A stretch of 64,000 bases of DNA from Brevibacterium oceani (GTDB lineage: Bacteria > Actinomycetota > Actinomycetes > Actinomycetales > Brevibacteriaceae): contig NZ_JABKDE010000001.1 of the NCBI RefSeq assembly GCF_013623835.1, forward strand, positions 1-64,000. Reading direction: 5' to 3'. The position numbers and the translations under genes are program-made. Numbering within the stretch: position 1 is the first letter of the stretch; the number at the start of each line of letters is the position of its first letter. A model generated the notes under the pieces. It did not search any database. It was not told where the DNA came from and saw only the letters and a list, made by a program, of their open reading frames with translations. Below are positions 17,135-26,350 of the stretch, piece by piece.

Positions 17135-19279
17135 TCAGAAGCTCATCGGATTCTGTCCGAACTTGTTCTTGCGTCCGGTGACTGCGATCGCGGCCCCACC
17201 GATGAGGAGGAGCAGTGCCCCCGTGGTCAGTCCGCCGAGGTCGGCACCGGTGCGAGGCAGCTGGCTGCCGTCATCGCCGCTGCCGTTTCCGGCATTGCCG
17301 TTGTCGCCGTTGTCTCCGCCGCCGTTGGCGCCGCCGGTGACCGTGAAGGAGTCCTTCATGGTGTCATCGCCGCACGTGGCGGTCGCGGTGTATGCACCGA
17401 CGTAGGCCGAAGCGTTCGACGAGGTTCCGAAGACGTTGACCGAAGCATTGCCTTCGTCATCGGCCTTGACCGTGTTCTCGTAGGCGGTGACGTTGATGCC
17501 CTTCGGGTTGACCTCGAAGTGAACGTCCTGGCCGGGCTCGCAGTTCTCGACGGCGAGGGTCACGCCCTTCTTGTCGTTGGCGAAGTCCGCGGCCTCGATC
17601 GTCTTCGGCGAAACCTTCAGAGTCGCCTCGGCGGGGGCTTCGGCTTCATCGTCGATGACGTTGATGTTGCCGTTCAGTGTCTTCGACTCGGTGCCTTCGC
17701 GATCGATGGCGACACTGAACGGAACCTTGCCGACCTCGAGGTTCTTCGGGTTACCTTCGTACCAGAGGTGGAGCTTGTAGTCTCCGTCGGCGTCGGCGGT
17801 CTCGGTCTCCCCGGTAAGGGAGTCCTTGATCTTGTCGCCCTTCTTCACGCCCGAGACCGTGACGGTCACGCCCTTGTCCTTGTTCGCGAGGTCCTCGGCG
17901 GTGATCTTCTTGGGATCGACCTTGAGGGAGGCGTCGATCGGGTCGACGGCGTCGTCCTCGGTGACGGTGACCTCGACGGGGTCACTCGTCTTCTTGGAAT
18001 CGTCGTCGATGAAGGTCAGCGAGTACTTGCCGGCCTCGAGCGATTCGGGTGCGATCACGGCGCCCTCGACGTTGCCGTCTTCGTCCGCCCGGAGTTCGTC
18101 GGCCTGCGGGGCCGCAGCTCGCTGCGTCGAGACGGCCTCGCCCTGGACGCTGATGGTGCCGTTCGGGGAGAAGCCCGAGCCGCTGAACTTGAGGCCGTCC
18201 TTCTTGAAGTCCTCGAGGGAGATCTCCTTCGAGTCGACCTTGACCGTCGGGTCGACTTCAGTATCGTCGACGACGTTGATGTTGCCGTTGAGGGACTTCG
18301 ACTCGGTGTCTTCGCGGTTGATCGTGACGTTGAACGGAACCTTGCCGGCCTCGAGTTTGTCCGGGTTGCCTTCGTACCAAAGGTGGAGCTTGAGGGCGCC
18401 GTCGGCATCGGCGGTCTCGGTATCACCTGTGAGGGAGTTCTTGACCGTATCGCCTTCTTCGAGCCCGCTGACGGTGACGTCGACACCCTTGCTCTCGTCA
18501 GCGAGATCCTCCGCGGTGATCTCTTCGGGTGAGACCTTGAGGGACGCGTCGATCGGGTCGACTTTGTCGGACTGGACGGTGAGGCTGCTCGGCAGGGACT
18601 GAGCTGCTGTCCCCGTGCGCTGCACCTGAACGGCGAAGGCCACGGATTCCTGCGTGACCGTCTTGGCGGAGTGGAGCTTGAGCGTGGCGGTCGAGCCCTG
18701 AGCCGTCGTCGACGGGCCGGTCAGGCCGGACTTCGCCGCGACCTTGTCGCCCTTCTCCAGACCGGTGACCTTGACGGTGACACCCTCGTCCGCGAGCTCT
18801 TCGGCGGTGACCTCACCGGAGGTCACCTGCACCGAGGCGTTGATCGGGTTGACCTTGTCCTCGGAGCTGTCGTCGTCCTTGGTGTCCTTGTCCTCGTCCT
18901 TGGGGGTAGGCGCGGGCTTCGGATCGACCTTCTTCGGAGGCTTGGGCCTGTCGTCGCTCTTCTTGTCAGCGTTGTCCTCGGCGGCCTTCTTCTTGTCCGC
19001 AGCCTTCTTGGCGGCGTCTTCCATGGCCTTTTTGTCCGCGGCGGCCTTCTCCTTGGCCTTCTTCGCGGCCTCGGCCTTCTCTGCAGCCTTCTTCTCCGCA
19101 GCTTCCTTCTCAGCCTTGGCCTTCGCAGCCTTCTCGGCCTTTTCCTTCTCGAGTTTCTGCTTCTCGACCTTCTGTTCCGATGCCGACTGCGAGGAGGGGG
19201 ATTCGGCGGCGGCGACCGGACCGGCGACCAGTCCGGTGAATGCGAGGGCTACTGCCGGCGCAAGGATGATCTTCTTCAT
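17135..19279 (-). CDS. Large LPxTG surface protein with coiled-coil head and repeats
   Basis: 714 residues. Signal peptide MKKIILAPAVALAFTGLVAG, then residues about 30-115 that are almost only K, E and A (KAEKAAKAKAEKEAAEKKAA), predicted to form a long charged coiled coil. A Pro/Lys/Asp hinge follows, then five repeats of about 90 residues with the opening pattern (V)xxxEITAEDLADESKGV. The C-terminal repeat, with two cysteines, closely matches that of the protein at 15538-16890. The LPRTG motif, a membrane helix and RKNKFGQNPMSF end the protein. Repeats two and four share the unusual block GALKLHLWYEGNPDKLE / GDYKLHLWYEGNPKNLE, pointing to recent internal duplication. Probably a wall-anchored stalk or adhesin; function unknown. 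Confidence 0.88.
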   Translation of the reverse strand: MKKIILAPAVALAFTGLVAGPVAAAESPSSQSASEQKVEKQKLEKEKAEKAAKAKAEKEAAEKKAAEKAEAAKKAKEKAAADKKAMEDAAKKAADKKKAAEDNADKKSDDRPKPPKKVDPKPAPTPKDEDKDTKDDDSSEDKVNPINASVQVTSGEVTAEELADEGVTVKVTGLEKGDKVAAKSGLTGPSTTAQGSTATLKLHSAKTVTQESVAFAVQVQRTGTAAQSLPSSLTVQSDKVDPIDASLKVSPEEITAEDLADESKGVDVTVSGLEEGDTVKNSLTGDTETADADGALKLHLWYEGNPDKLEAGKVPFNVTINREDTESKSLNGNINVVDDTEVDPTVKVDSKEISLEDFKKDGLKFSGSGFSPNGTISVQGEAVSTQRAAAPQADELRADEDGNVEGAVIAPESLEAGKYSLTFIDDDSKKTSDPVEVTVTEDDAVDPIDASLKVDPKKITAEDLANKDKGVTVTVSGVKKGDKIKDSLTGETETADADGDYKLHLWYEGNPKNLEVGKVPFSVAIDREGTESKTLNGNINVIDDEAEAPAEATLKVSPKTIEAADFANDKKGVTLAVENCEPGQDVHFEVNPKGINVTAYENTVKADDEGNASVNVFGTSSNASAYVGAYTATATCGDDTMKDSFTVTGGANGGGDNGDNGNAGNGSGDDGSQLPRTGADLGGLTTGALLLLIGGAAIAVTGRKNKFGQNPMSF

Positions 19280-19535
19280 TGGAATGCCTTCATTTTCGTG
19301 TTCGAGGGGTGTGATACGGCACTCATTTTAGGCTCTGAGGATTTTCTCAACTATTTCTGTACGTTTTGTTCAGGTTGAGATGTTGTAACGCCTCGGTGAA
19401 TTTCTGTAATCTCCCTGTGATCTACTAATCGGTAAATTCGGGCGATTGATCTGGGCGGAACTCTTCCGTGCGATTAGCGCGGAATCGCTGGGTCGGCCGG
19501 GCCGCCTCGGCGCGGGTATTTCGCATTGCCCGAGC

Positions 19536-20657
19536 TCACACGGGCCAGGCTTCGGCTCGGATCTGCTTGCGCTGTTCGACGGTCGGCACGCGGACGGTCA
19601 GCGCCGAGGGCCTGACCTCCATCTCCAGGTAGGGGGACTGTCCGAGGGGGTCGCCGTCGAGCTGGACGTCGAGGTCCTCGCCGGCCTCGATGACGACCTT
19701 CTGGCACTTGCGCGTGTTCGTGTGCAGTCCGCGCGAGACCCTGCGCCCAGCGATCGACGCGAGCACGCCGACCCACTGGCCGAGGTTCTTCGGGCTGACG
19801 ATGAGCACATCGAGCATGCCGTCGTCGATGACCGCCTGCGGGAGCAGCTGTATCCCGCCCTGCAGGCGTCCGCAGTTGCCGCCGAGTACGGACCTGACCC
19901 TGGCCGAGATCCGGTAGTCGTCATCGAAGGTGATCTTGACCTGGCTGGGCCTGCCGACGAGTTTACGCGACCCCGCCTCGACGTAGGCCAGCCAGCCGAG
20001 GCGGCTTTTGAGCTCATCGCTCGTGTCGGCCATGACTGCGGCATCGAACCCGAGACCGGTCATCACCGTGAAGATATGGGCGTCGCCGTCCTCGGCGATC
20101 TTCGCCGTGCCCACGTCGATCTCCCGATTGCGCCCCCACAGCGCGATGCGCAGAGCCCATTCCGTCTTGTCGAGGACGAGGTCGATGTTGCGGGCCAGCA
20201 GATTCCCCGTCCCCAGCGGCACGATGCCCATCGGCGTCGACGTGCCCGCCAGCGCCGAGGCGACCGCGCGGATGGTCCCGTCACCGCCGGCGGCGATGAC
20301 GACGTCGACCCCCTCGTCAAGTGCGCGAGTTGCGGCACCTTCACCCGAGTCCTCGACGGTGGTCTCGAGCACGAGCGGAGGGTTCCAGCCCTCGAAACGG
20401 CAGATCGCCTCGGCGGTGGAGGCGAGCCTGCGCACATCCGTCTTCGTCGGATTGACGATGAGGGCGGCACGGTAGCGGGCGGAGTCGCTGACCTCTCCGT
20501 CGGAGTCGGAGAGATTCGTCGAATGGGAGTAGCGTCGCACCGTTCTCAGGGTGCGGCGGGCACCGGAGCGGCGACCGAGGAGGAACACGAGTCCGAGCAC
20601 GACAAGGGCGCCGATGATGACGACCCAGGTCATCAGGGGATCGAGCGCGATGGTCAT
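19536..20657 (-). CDS. Diacylglycerol/lipid kinase family protein
   Basis: 373 residues. An N-terminal membrane helix (WVVIIGALVVLGLVFLLG) is followed by a DAGK catalytic domain: AALIVNPTKTDVRRL, then AAGGDGTIRAVASAL with the GGDGT nucleotide motif, then GIVPLGTGNLLARNI. The C-terminal half is the second beta domain of the fold (DGMLDVLIVSPKNL). It would phosphorylate a lipid such as diacylglycerol at the membrane. The single N-terminal anchor is an addition to the soluble core. It is divergent from serS with 128 bases between. Confidence 0.88.
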   Translation of the reverse strand: MTIALDPLMTWVVIIGALVVLGLVFLLGRRSGARRTLRTVRRYSHSTNLSDSDGEVSDSARYRAALIVNPTKTDVRRLASTAEAICRFEGWNPPLVLETTVEDSGEGAATRALDEGVDVVIAAGGDGTIRAVASALAGTSTPMGIVPLGTGNLLARNIDLVLDKTEWALRIALWGRNREIDVGTAKIAEDGDAHIFTVMTGLGFDAAVMADTSDELKSRLGWLAYVEAGSRKLVGRPSQVKITFDDDYRISARVRSVLGGNCGRLQGGIQLLPQAVIDDGMLDVLIVSPKNLGQWVGVLASIAGRRVSRGLHTNTRKCQKVVIEAGEDLDVQLDGDPLGQSPYLEMEVRPSALTVRVPTVEQRKQIRAEAWPV

Positions 20658-20773
20658 GTGCCAAATCTACCCTGCTGTCCTCGTGTGTCAGCTGAGTGGT
20701 GCCGGGCGTGGGACGCGGCCCCGTCGACAGCGGCGGGGCAGGGCGCCGAATATCGAAAACACGCCCGGGCCGT

Positions 20774-20779
20774 TAAGCT
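20774..20779 (+). promoter_or_regulatory. Candidate -10 element for leaderless serS
   Basis: TAAGCT lies six bases before the GTG start of serS, with no ribosome-binding site between. That spacing fits transcription beginning at the start codon. Confidence 0.45.
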
Positions 20780-20785
20780 GATGGG

Positions 20786-22066
20786 GTGATCGATCTAGCG
20801 CTTCTCAGAGAAAACCCGGACCTGTTCAAGGCATCGCAGGAGGCTCGCGGAGGATCCGTCGAACTCATCGACGACGTCCTGGCCGCCGACTCCGCGCGCC
20901 GTGCGGCCATCACCGCCTACGAGGACGCCCGTGCCGACCAGAAGTCCTTCTCCTCCCAGATCGCGAAGGCCGCCAAAGAGGACAAGCCCGCACTCATCGC
21001 CGAAGGCAAGCAGAAGTCCGAGACCGTGAAGGCGCTGTCGGCCGAGTCCGAAGAGGCGAGCTTCGCCTTCGACCAGCTCGTGTCCAAGGTTCCGAACCTC
21101 ATCATCGACGGCATCCCGGCCGGCGGCGAAGAGAACTTCGTGACCCTGAAGACCATCGGGGAGCCCCGCGACTTCAGTGTCGACGGGTTCGAACCGCTCG
21201 ACCACCTCGAGATCGGCGAGAAGCTCAAAGCCATCGACACCACCCGCGGCACGAAAGTCTCCGGCTCCCGCTTCCACTACCTCACCGGCTTCGGTGCGAA
21301 GCTCGAGATGGCCCTGCTCAACCTCGCCCGCGACGTCGCCGATGAGGCCGGGTTCAACCCGACCATCACCCCGACCCTCGTTCGTCCCGAGGTCATGCGC
21401 GGCACCGGATTCCTCGGCGAGCACGCCGACGAGGTCTACCGCCTCGAAGCCGACGACCTGTTCCTCGTCGGCACCTCCGAGGTGCCCCTGGCCGGATACC
21501 ACATGGACGAGATCATCGACCTCTCCGATGGGCCGCTGCGCTACGCCGGAATCTCCTCGTGCTACCGCCGGGAGGCCGGTTCGTACGGCAAGGACACCCG
21601 CGGCATCATCCGCGTCCACCAGTTCCAGAAGGTCGAGATGTTCGCCTACGTCGAGGTCGAGGACGCCGAAGCCGAACACGAGCGGATGCTGAGCCTGCAG
21701 GAGAAGATGCTCGGTCTGTGCGAACTGCCCTACCGGGTCATCGACACCGCGGCCGGCGACCTCGGCGATTCTGCGGCGCGGAAGTTCGACTGCGAGGCCT
21801 GGGTGCCGACGCAGGGAACCTACCGGGAGCTGACCTCGACGTCGAACTGCACGACGTTCCAGGCTCGCCGCCTGCAGATCCGCGAACGCCACGACGGGGC
21901 GACCCGCCCGGTCGCGACCCTCAACGGCACCATGGCCAACACCCGTTGGCTCGTGCCGATCCTGGAGAACCACCAGCAGGCGGACGGCTCGGTCACGGTG
22001 CCTGCGGCACTGCGGCCCTACCTCGGCGGGATGACCGCACAGGGACCGGAGGGACCGCGCTACTGA
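20786..22066 (+). CDS. serS: Seryl-tRNA synthetase
   Basis: 426 residues, normal length. The N-terminal coiled-coil arm (residues about 30-100) grips the long variable arm of tRNA-Ser. The class II core follows: motif 2 [20 protein letters not shown] with FQKVEMF, the block [16 protein letters not shown], and motif 3 [18 protein letters not shown]. The GTG start has no Shine-Dalgarno and sits six bases after a -10-like TAAGCT, so it may be leaderless. It is likely monocistronic or joined to the HAD gene downstream. Confidence 0.97.
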   Translation: MIDLALLRENPDLFKASQEARGGSVELIDDVLAADSARRAAITAYEDARADQKSFSSQIAKAAKEDKPALIAEGKQKSETVKALSAESEEASFAFDQLVSKVPNLIIDGIPAGGEENFVTLKTIGEPRDFSVDGFEPLDHLEIGEKLKAIDTTRGTKVSGSRFHYLTGFGAKLEMALLNLARDVADEAGFNPTITPTLVRPEVMRGTGFLGEHADEVYRLEADDLFLVGTSEVPLAGYHMDEIIDLSDGPLRYAGISSCYRREAGSYGKDTRGIIRVHQFQKVEMFAYVEVEDAEAEHERMLSLQEKMLGLCELPYRVIDTAAGDLGDSAARKFDCEAWVPTQGTYRELTSTSNCTTFQARRLQIRERHDGATRPVATLNGTMANTRWLVPILENHQQADGSVTVPAALRPYLGGMTAQGPEGPRY

Positions 22067-22172
22067 GCGTCGGCCGCTGAGCGCCTGGCACCGGGCCAGC
22101 AGCACAGGACGCGCAGCGTCGAACATGCAGGCTCACCGAGACGGACACCGCACATCCACGTTGGGAGACACA

Positions 22173-23021
22173 TTGGCCCCGCACCTCATCGCACTCGACG
22201 TCGACGGCACGATCGTCGGCTACGACGGATCACTGTCCGAGGCGGTGAAGCAGGTGCTCGATCGCCTCGCCGAGGCGGGGCACCACCTCGTCATCTCCAC
22301 CGGCCGTGCTCTGCCGGGTGCGCTCGAGGTCGTTCATGCCCTCGGGCTCAAGCGCGGGTTCGTCGTGTGTTCGAACGGCTCCGTCGTCGTCCGCCTCGAC
22401 CCCGACCTGCCGCTGGGGTGGGAGATGCACCATGTGGTCTCCTTCGACCCGCGGGATGCGCTGGAGAAGATGCACGAGGCACTGCCGAACGCGCTCTTCC
22501 TCGTCGAGGACCCGGACCTGCACAGGTGGGCATCGGGAGCGTTCCCGGCCGGGGAGCTCGCCGAATCGGACACCCTCGACATCGTCGACTTCGACGAGCT
22601 GCTGACCAAGCAGGCCACCCGCATCGTCATGCGCGAGGTCAACGGAACGGCCGAGGAGTTCGCCGCCGCCGTGGATTCGCTCGGTCTCCATGAGGTCAGC
22701 TATTCCGTGGGCTGGAGCAACTGGCTCGACATCGCCCCCGACGGGATCTCGAAGGCCAGCGGTCTCTCGCTCGTGGCCACCGAACTCGGCGTGGACCACG
22801 CGCACACCGTCGGAGCCGGCGACGGACTCAACGACATCGAGATGATCGAATGGGCCGAACACGCGATCGTCATGGGTCAGGCGAAGGACGAACTCAAGGT
22901 GCTGGCCTCCGTGGTCACCGACCCGATCGACGATGACGGCCTGGCCGTTGCGTTGGTCGACTACTTCGACTTAGACGAGTCCCTCCTCGATGCGGAAGGC
23001 TCCACCAACACCCGCCCCTGA
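22173..23021 (+). CDS. HAD-superfamily (Cof-type) phosphatase
   Basis: About 282 residues from a TTG at 22173 preceded by GGGAG; the frame is open to 22125 but that longer form has no ribosome site. Motif I is ALDVDGTIVGYDG, motif II LVISTGR, and motif IV GDGLNDIEMIE with the preceding lysine region. The C2 cap is of the Cof type. Such enzymes dephosphorylate small metabolites; the substrate is not evident. It is convergent with another Cof-type HAD gene across a shared terminator. Confidence 0.88.
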   Translation: MAPHLIALDVDGTIVGYDGSLSEAVKQVLDRLAEAGHHLVISTGRALPGALEVVHALGLKRGFVVCSNGSVVVRLDPDLPLGWEMHHVVSFDPRDALEKMHEALPNALFLVEDPDLHRWASGAFPAGELAESDTLDIVDFDELLTKQATRIVMREVNGTAEEFAAAVDSLGLHEVSYSVGWSNWLDIAPDGISKASGLSLVATELGVDHAHTVGAGDGLNDIEMIEWAEHAIVMGQAKDELKVLASVVTDPIDDDGLAVALVDYFDLDESLLDAEGSTNTRP

Positions 23022-23028
23022 TCCCCAT

Positions 23029-23090
23029 TTGCTACCCGACGGCGGCCCAGATACCTCGCGCCAGGTTGCTGGGCCGCTGTCGGGTAGCAA
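23029..23090. terminator. Bidirectional terminator between two HAD genes
   Basis: A 22-bp stem beginning TTGCTACCCGAC with only one G-U wobble and an 18-base loop. It separates the convergent genes ending at 23021 and 23091. Confidence 0.85.
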
Positions 23091-23942
23091 TTAAGGGGTT
23101 TGGTGGGTGTGGGTGTCTAGGACCGCGTTGAGGTAGCGGGCGACGCCGTCCTCATCGACCTCCTCGGTGACGGCCGCGGCGATCTTCTTCACCGAGCCCA
23201 GCGCATTGCCCATCGCCACTCCATGTCCGGCCCACGAGAGCATCTCGATGTCGTTGGGCATATCCCCGAACGCCATCACCTGCGACCGGGCCACGCCGAG
23301 GTGGTCGCACAGGTCCTCAAGCGTCTTCGCCTTCGTGATCCCGGCCGGTGCGAGTTCGACGAGTCCGTTGTCCGGTTCGGAGAACGAGGCGTGGCAGGTG
23401 TCCTCGACAAGCGGGTCGACGAGGTCGTGCATAGCCTGCGAATCGCTCGTGCCCAGCCGCACGAGCACCTTGACGACCTGTTGGCCGCGCAACTCGGTGA
23501 CGTCATCGATGACGCGGGCCTCGCGCGATCGGCGGTTGGCGAATTCCCGGTCGATGAATCCCGCGGTGAGCGTCTCATAGGCGAATCCGGCCTCGGGATG
23601 AGCAGCCCTGATCGCCGAGGTGATCTCCCCGATCGTGTCGGCATCGATGGTATGGGCGTCGACGACGGACTGCGCAGCGATGTCGTAGACGACGGCGCCG
23701 TTGAGGCAGACGACCCGACCGAGATCCGGGATCTGCTCGGCGATCGGGGCGAGCCAGCGGATGGGCCGGCCGGTGACGAGGACGAAGGGGATGCCCGCGT
23801 CCTGGCAGCGGTGGATCGCATCGATCGTCGCTGTGGAGATCGGCTTCCAGTTCAGCAGCAGAGTGCCGTCGATGTCGCTGGCCACGAGGCCGAGTTCGAA
23901 GTCGTCAGGAGGCAGACGGTCCGGTCCGATGGTCACAGTCAT
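23091..23942 (-). CDS. HAD-superfamily (Cof-type) phosphatase
   Basis: 283 residues. Motif I is ASDIDGTLLLNW, motif II FVLVTGRPIRWLAP, motif III lysine in GITKAKTLEDLC, and motif IV FGDMPNDIEMLSWAG. The C2 cap lies between. It is a cytoplasmic sugar-phosphate or similar phosphatase of unknown substrate. The ATG overlaps the stop of the upstream gene (ATGA), so it is the last member of the minus-strand run that begins with the quinone oxidoreductase. Confidence 0.9.
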   Translation of the reverse strand: MTVTIGPDRLPPDDFELGLVASDIDGTLLLNWKPISTATIDAIHRCQDAGIPFVLVTGRPIRWLAPIAEQIPDLGRVVCLNGAVVYDIAAQSVVDAHTIDADTIGEITSAIRAAHPEAGFAYETLTAGFIDREFANRRSREARVIDDVTELRGQQVVKVLVRLGTSDSQAMHDLVDPLVEDTCHASFSEPDNGLVELAPAGITKAKTLEDLCDHLGVARSQVMAFGDMPNDIEMLSWAGHGVAMGNALGSVKKIAAAVTEEVDEDGVARYLNAVLDTHTHQTP

Positions 23943-24550
23943 GATCGCTCCAGCCTAGCGAGTTCCGCCCGAGCCCGCTCCAACAGGTCCGCCGCATCGG
24001 AGATGAACCGCTCGGTCGCGCGTGCGCTCGAGTCGTTCGGCTTCCCGGCCGGTGCCTCGGCGCGGGCCATCGATGCGGCCAGCACCGCCTCGGCGACCTT
24101 CGATGAGGCTTTCGTCAGCAGTTCCGGAGCGTCGCCGACGGCGCGCCGGACCGGGCCGGGAACGATCTGGCCCGTCACCGGGTGTGCCGCGTGCAGGCCC
24201 GCGGTGATGTCGTCGACGACGGGCACGAGCGCGTTGAGCCGGTGTGTGCCGTCGACGATGACATCGATCGGGTCCGTGGATGCGCCGTTCCCTTCTTCCT
24301 GCGCCGAGGCGGCTCCGCCGTTCCCGTCATCGGCCGGGTTCGGATCCTCCACCGCCGAGGCAGGGCCGGGCTGGGGAATGTCACCGGAGTTGCGTGCCTC
24401 GTGGAGGGCGAGGGCAGTCGTGTAGTAGCGGTCGACGGCGCGGAGGAACCGGTCGCGGTTGTGCCGCCACAGACCGGTACCGAAGCGGTCGTCATCGCTG
24501 ACCTGCTGCGACCGGCCCGCCTTGGTGAATCTGGCGAGGAAGCCCTTCAC
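23939..24550 (-). CDS. Unknown protein coupled to the proteasome activator gene
   Basis: 203 residues beginning VKGFLARFTKAGRSQQV (GTG start at 24550, overlapping the Bpa stop as GTGA). I recognise no domain. Residues about 25-50 (RHNRDRFLRAVDRYYTTALA) and the C-terminal part (TKASSKVAEAVLAASMARAE and AADLLERARAELARLE) are helical, and an acidic, low-complexity stretch (about 60-95) lies between. There is no signal peptide or membrane helix. Overlap with bpa on one side and the HAD gene on the other suggests joint expression with both. A longer open frame to 25267 is only the antiphase shadow of bpa. Confidence 0.75.
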   Translation of the reverse strand: MKGFLARFTKAGRSQQVSDDDRFGTGLWRHNRDRFLRAVDRYYTTALALHEARNSGDIPQPGPASAVEDPNPADDGNGGAASAQEEGNGASTDPIDVIVDGTHRLNALVPVVDDITAGLHAAHPVTGQIVPGPVRRAVGDAPELLTKASSKVAEAVLAASMARAEAPAGKPNDSSARATERFISDAADLLERARAELARLERS

Positions 24551-25140
24551 AGATAGTTGCCGGTGCCGCGGTCGCCCTGCTCCGACTCCTGCTTCTCGGG
24601 CCCTTCTGCCGCAGAGCCGGACGGAGTCATCACCGGTGCGACCATGCCCGGAGGCAGCTGACCGCGTCCGGCGGCCTGTTGAGCCATCGCCTGCTGGGCC
24701 ATGATCGCGGTCTGGATGCCGTGGAAGAGACCTTCGAGCCAGCCGACGAGCTGGGCTTGAGCGATGCGCAGCTCCGAGGTCGTGGGCGGGCCGTCGGCGG
24801 AGTCGAACGGCAGATCGAGGCGTTCGAGTTCGTCGATGAGGTCCTTCGACAGCCCGTCCTCGAGTTCCTCGATGGACCGGCGGTGGATCTCCGCGAGTCG
24901 CTGCCGACCCTTCTCGTCGAGGTCCGTGCTGCGGACCTCCTCGAGCAGCTGCTTGACCATGGTGCCGATGCGCATCACCTTCGCCGGCGACGACACATCG
25001 GCCTGATCCTTCTCGGCGCGGTCGGTCTCGGCTCGGTCGGTCTCGGTCCTGGTCAGGTCGGACTCGGGTATGCCTGCCGACTCCGCATCCGCGGTGCTGC
25101 GTTCGGGGTTCGCTGCACCGTCCTCGGGGTTCTCGGTCAT
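24547..25140 (-). CDS. bpa: Bacterial proteasome activator (Bpa/PafE family)
   Basis: 197 residues. The conserved core (residues about 50-165) matches the DUF2587/Bpa family: SSPAKVMRIGTMVKQLLEEV, ERLDLPFDS, and LRIAQAQLVGWLEGLFHGIQ. Family members form dodecameric rings that open the 20S proteasome without ATP, docking through a C-terminal HbYX-like GQYL. Here the protein ends TGNYL, keeping the Tyr-Leu. The N-terminus is acidic with TETDRAETDRAE repeats. The start overlaps the oxidoreductase stop and the stop overlaps the next gene. Proteasome genes are not in the window, so partner presence cannot be tested here. Confidence 0.9.
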   Translation of the reverse strand: MTENPEDGAANPERSTADAESAGIPESDLTRTETDRAETDRAEKDQADVSSPAKVMRIGTMVKQLLEEVRSTDLDEKGRQRLAEIHRRSIEELEDGLSKDLIDELERLDLPFDSADGPPTTSELRIAQAQLVGWLEGLFHGIQTAIMAQQAMAQQAAGRGQLPPGMVAPVMTPSGSAAEGPEKQESEQGDRGTGNYL

Positions 25141-26147
25141 CCCTTGTCACCTTCCTCATCGACGATGAGCAGAACCTTGCCGATGTTCGCCCCGTCCTCG
25201 AGCATCTGATGAGCTCTGGCGGCCTCGGACAGCGGCACGGTCTCGTGGATGATCGGGCGGATGTCACCGTTGATCACGCCCGGCCACAGCCGGTCGGCCA
25301 CCTCGGCGACGATGGCGATCTTCTGCTCCTTCGGCCGCGCCCGCAGGGTCGTCGCGGACACGGATTTGCGCGGCTGCATGAGCCAGCCGAGGTTGATCTC
25401 GGTCTTCGTCCCGCCCTGCATGCCGATGATGACCAGCCGGCCGTCGGTGTTCAGTGCCTTGATATTGCGTTCGAGGTACTTCGCGCCGATGATGTCGAGG
25501 ATGACGTCGGCCCCGGTCGTCCCGTCCTCGTGGATGCAGATCTCGCGGACGCGTTCGACGAAGTCCTCGTCGCGGTAGTTGATGACGGCATCGGCGCCGA
25601 GGTTGCGGCAGAACTCGGCCTTGCGCTCGGACCCGACGGTGACGACGATCTTCACGCCGAGGTGGTTCGCGATCTGGATCGCGGCCGTACCGATCCCGGA
25701 ACCGCCGCCGTGGACGAGCAGCCATTCGCCGGCCTCCACGTGCCCACGACCGACGATGTTCGACCATACGGTCGAGAGCACCTCGGGCAGCGCGGCCGCC
25801 TCGGTGAGGTCGAAGCCGTCGGGGACGGGAAGGAGCTGACCTGCGGGGACGGGGACGAACTCGGCGTAGCCGCCGCCGGAGAGGAGGGCGGCGACACGGT
25901 CGCCGACGGACCAGCCGGTGACATCGGCGCCGAGGCTGACGATCGTGCCGGAGATCTCGAGGCCGGGGATCGTCGTCGCTCCGGGCGGAGGATCGTAGAA
26001 GCCTCGGCGCTGGAGCAGATCGGCTCGATTGACTCCGGCGGCATGGACGCGGACGAGCACCTCGTCGGCGGCGATGTCGGGTGTCGGCTCGTCGGTGACC
26101 TGCAGAACCTCGGGGTCACCGGGGGAGGAGATCGTGATAGCACGCAT
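25137..26147 (-). CDS. NAD(P)H:quinone oxidoreductase (MDR superfamily)
   Basis: 336 residues from ATG 26147 (MRAITISSPGDPEVLQVTDE). It is a zinc-free medium-chain reductase of the QOR/PIG3 type: the GroES-like half has AAGVNRADLLQRRGFYDPPP, and the Rossmann half has LVHGGGSGIGTAAIQIA with the AxGxxG-type nucleotide loop and GADAVINYRDEDF. No zinc-ligand cysteines are present. The reaction is probably NADPH-dependent reduction of quinones or enones. TACAGT lies six bases before the ATG without a Shine-Dalgarno, so a leaderless start is likely. It heads the coupled run qor-bpa-unknown-HAD. Confidence 0.9.
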   Translation of the reverse strand: MRAITISSPGDPEVLQVTDEPTPDIAADEVLVRVHAAGVNRADLLQRRGFYDPPPGATTIPGLEISGTIVSLGADVTGWSVGDRVAALLSGGGYAEFVPVPAGQLLPVPDGFDLTEAAALPEVLSTVWSNIVGRGHVEAGEWLLVHGGGSGIGTAAIQIANHLGVKIVVTVGSERKAEFCRNLGADAVINYRDEDFVERVREICIHEDGTTGADVILDIIGAKYLERNIKALNTDGRLVIIGMQGGTKTEINLGWLMQPRKSVSATTLRARPKEQKIAIVAEVADRLWPGVINGDIRPIIHETVPLSEAARAHQMLEDGANIGKVLLIVDEEGDKG

Positions 26148-26240
26148 GCCCCCACTGTAGTGGGTGGCGCCGATGCGGGGCAGGGGTGTCTGGGCAGTGG
26201 TGCGCGAGACGTCGGGGCAGCGGCACAGGGCACTTCTGTC

Positions 26241-26334
26241 CAAACCTAGGTCGCAATCGGACACCGCAACTCAAACGTAGGTCACTATCGGACAGTTCTG
26301 GAGCCCAGAAGTGTCCGATAGTGACCTACGTTTG
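26241..26334. repeat. Triple 23-bp repeat forming a long hairpin (ilvA terminator)
   Basis: A 23-base unit starting CAAACSTAGGTC occurs at 26241-26263 (degenerate), 26272-26294, and inverted at 26312-26334. The last two are perfect complements. The intervening 17 bases contain a further 6-bp inverted repeat (TTCTGG/CCAGAA), giving an almost continuous 30-bp stem. It lies just after ilvA and probably ends its transcript. Confidence 0.8.
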
Positions 26335-26350
26335 GCCGCCGGGCCCGCCC

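Noticed and set aside
20658-20785. Possible T-box or other riboswitch upstream of serS
   Set aside because: The gap is 128 bases, has no T-box sequence, and the gene appears leaderless.
23939-25267. A 442-codon frame covering the unknown gene and bpa
   Set aside because: Its first 240 codons are the shifted frame of bpa (arginine-rich, no domain). Only the part from GTG 24550 is supported.
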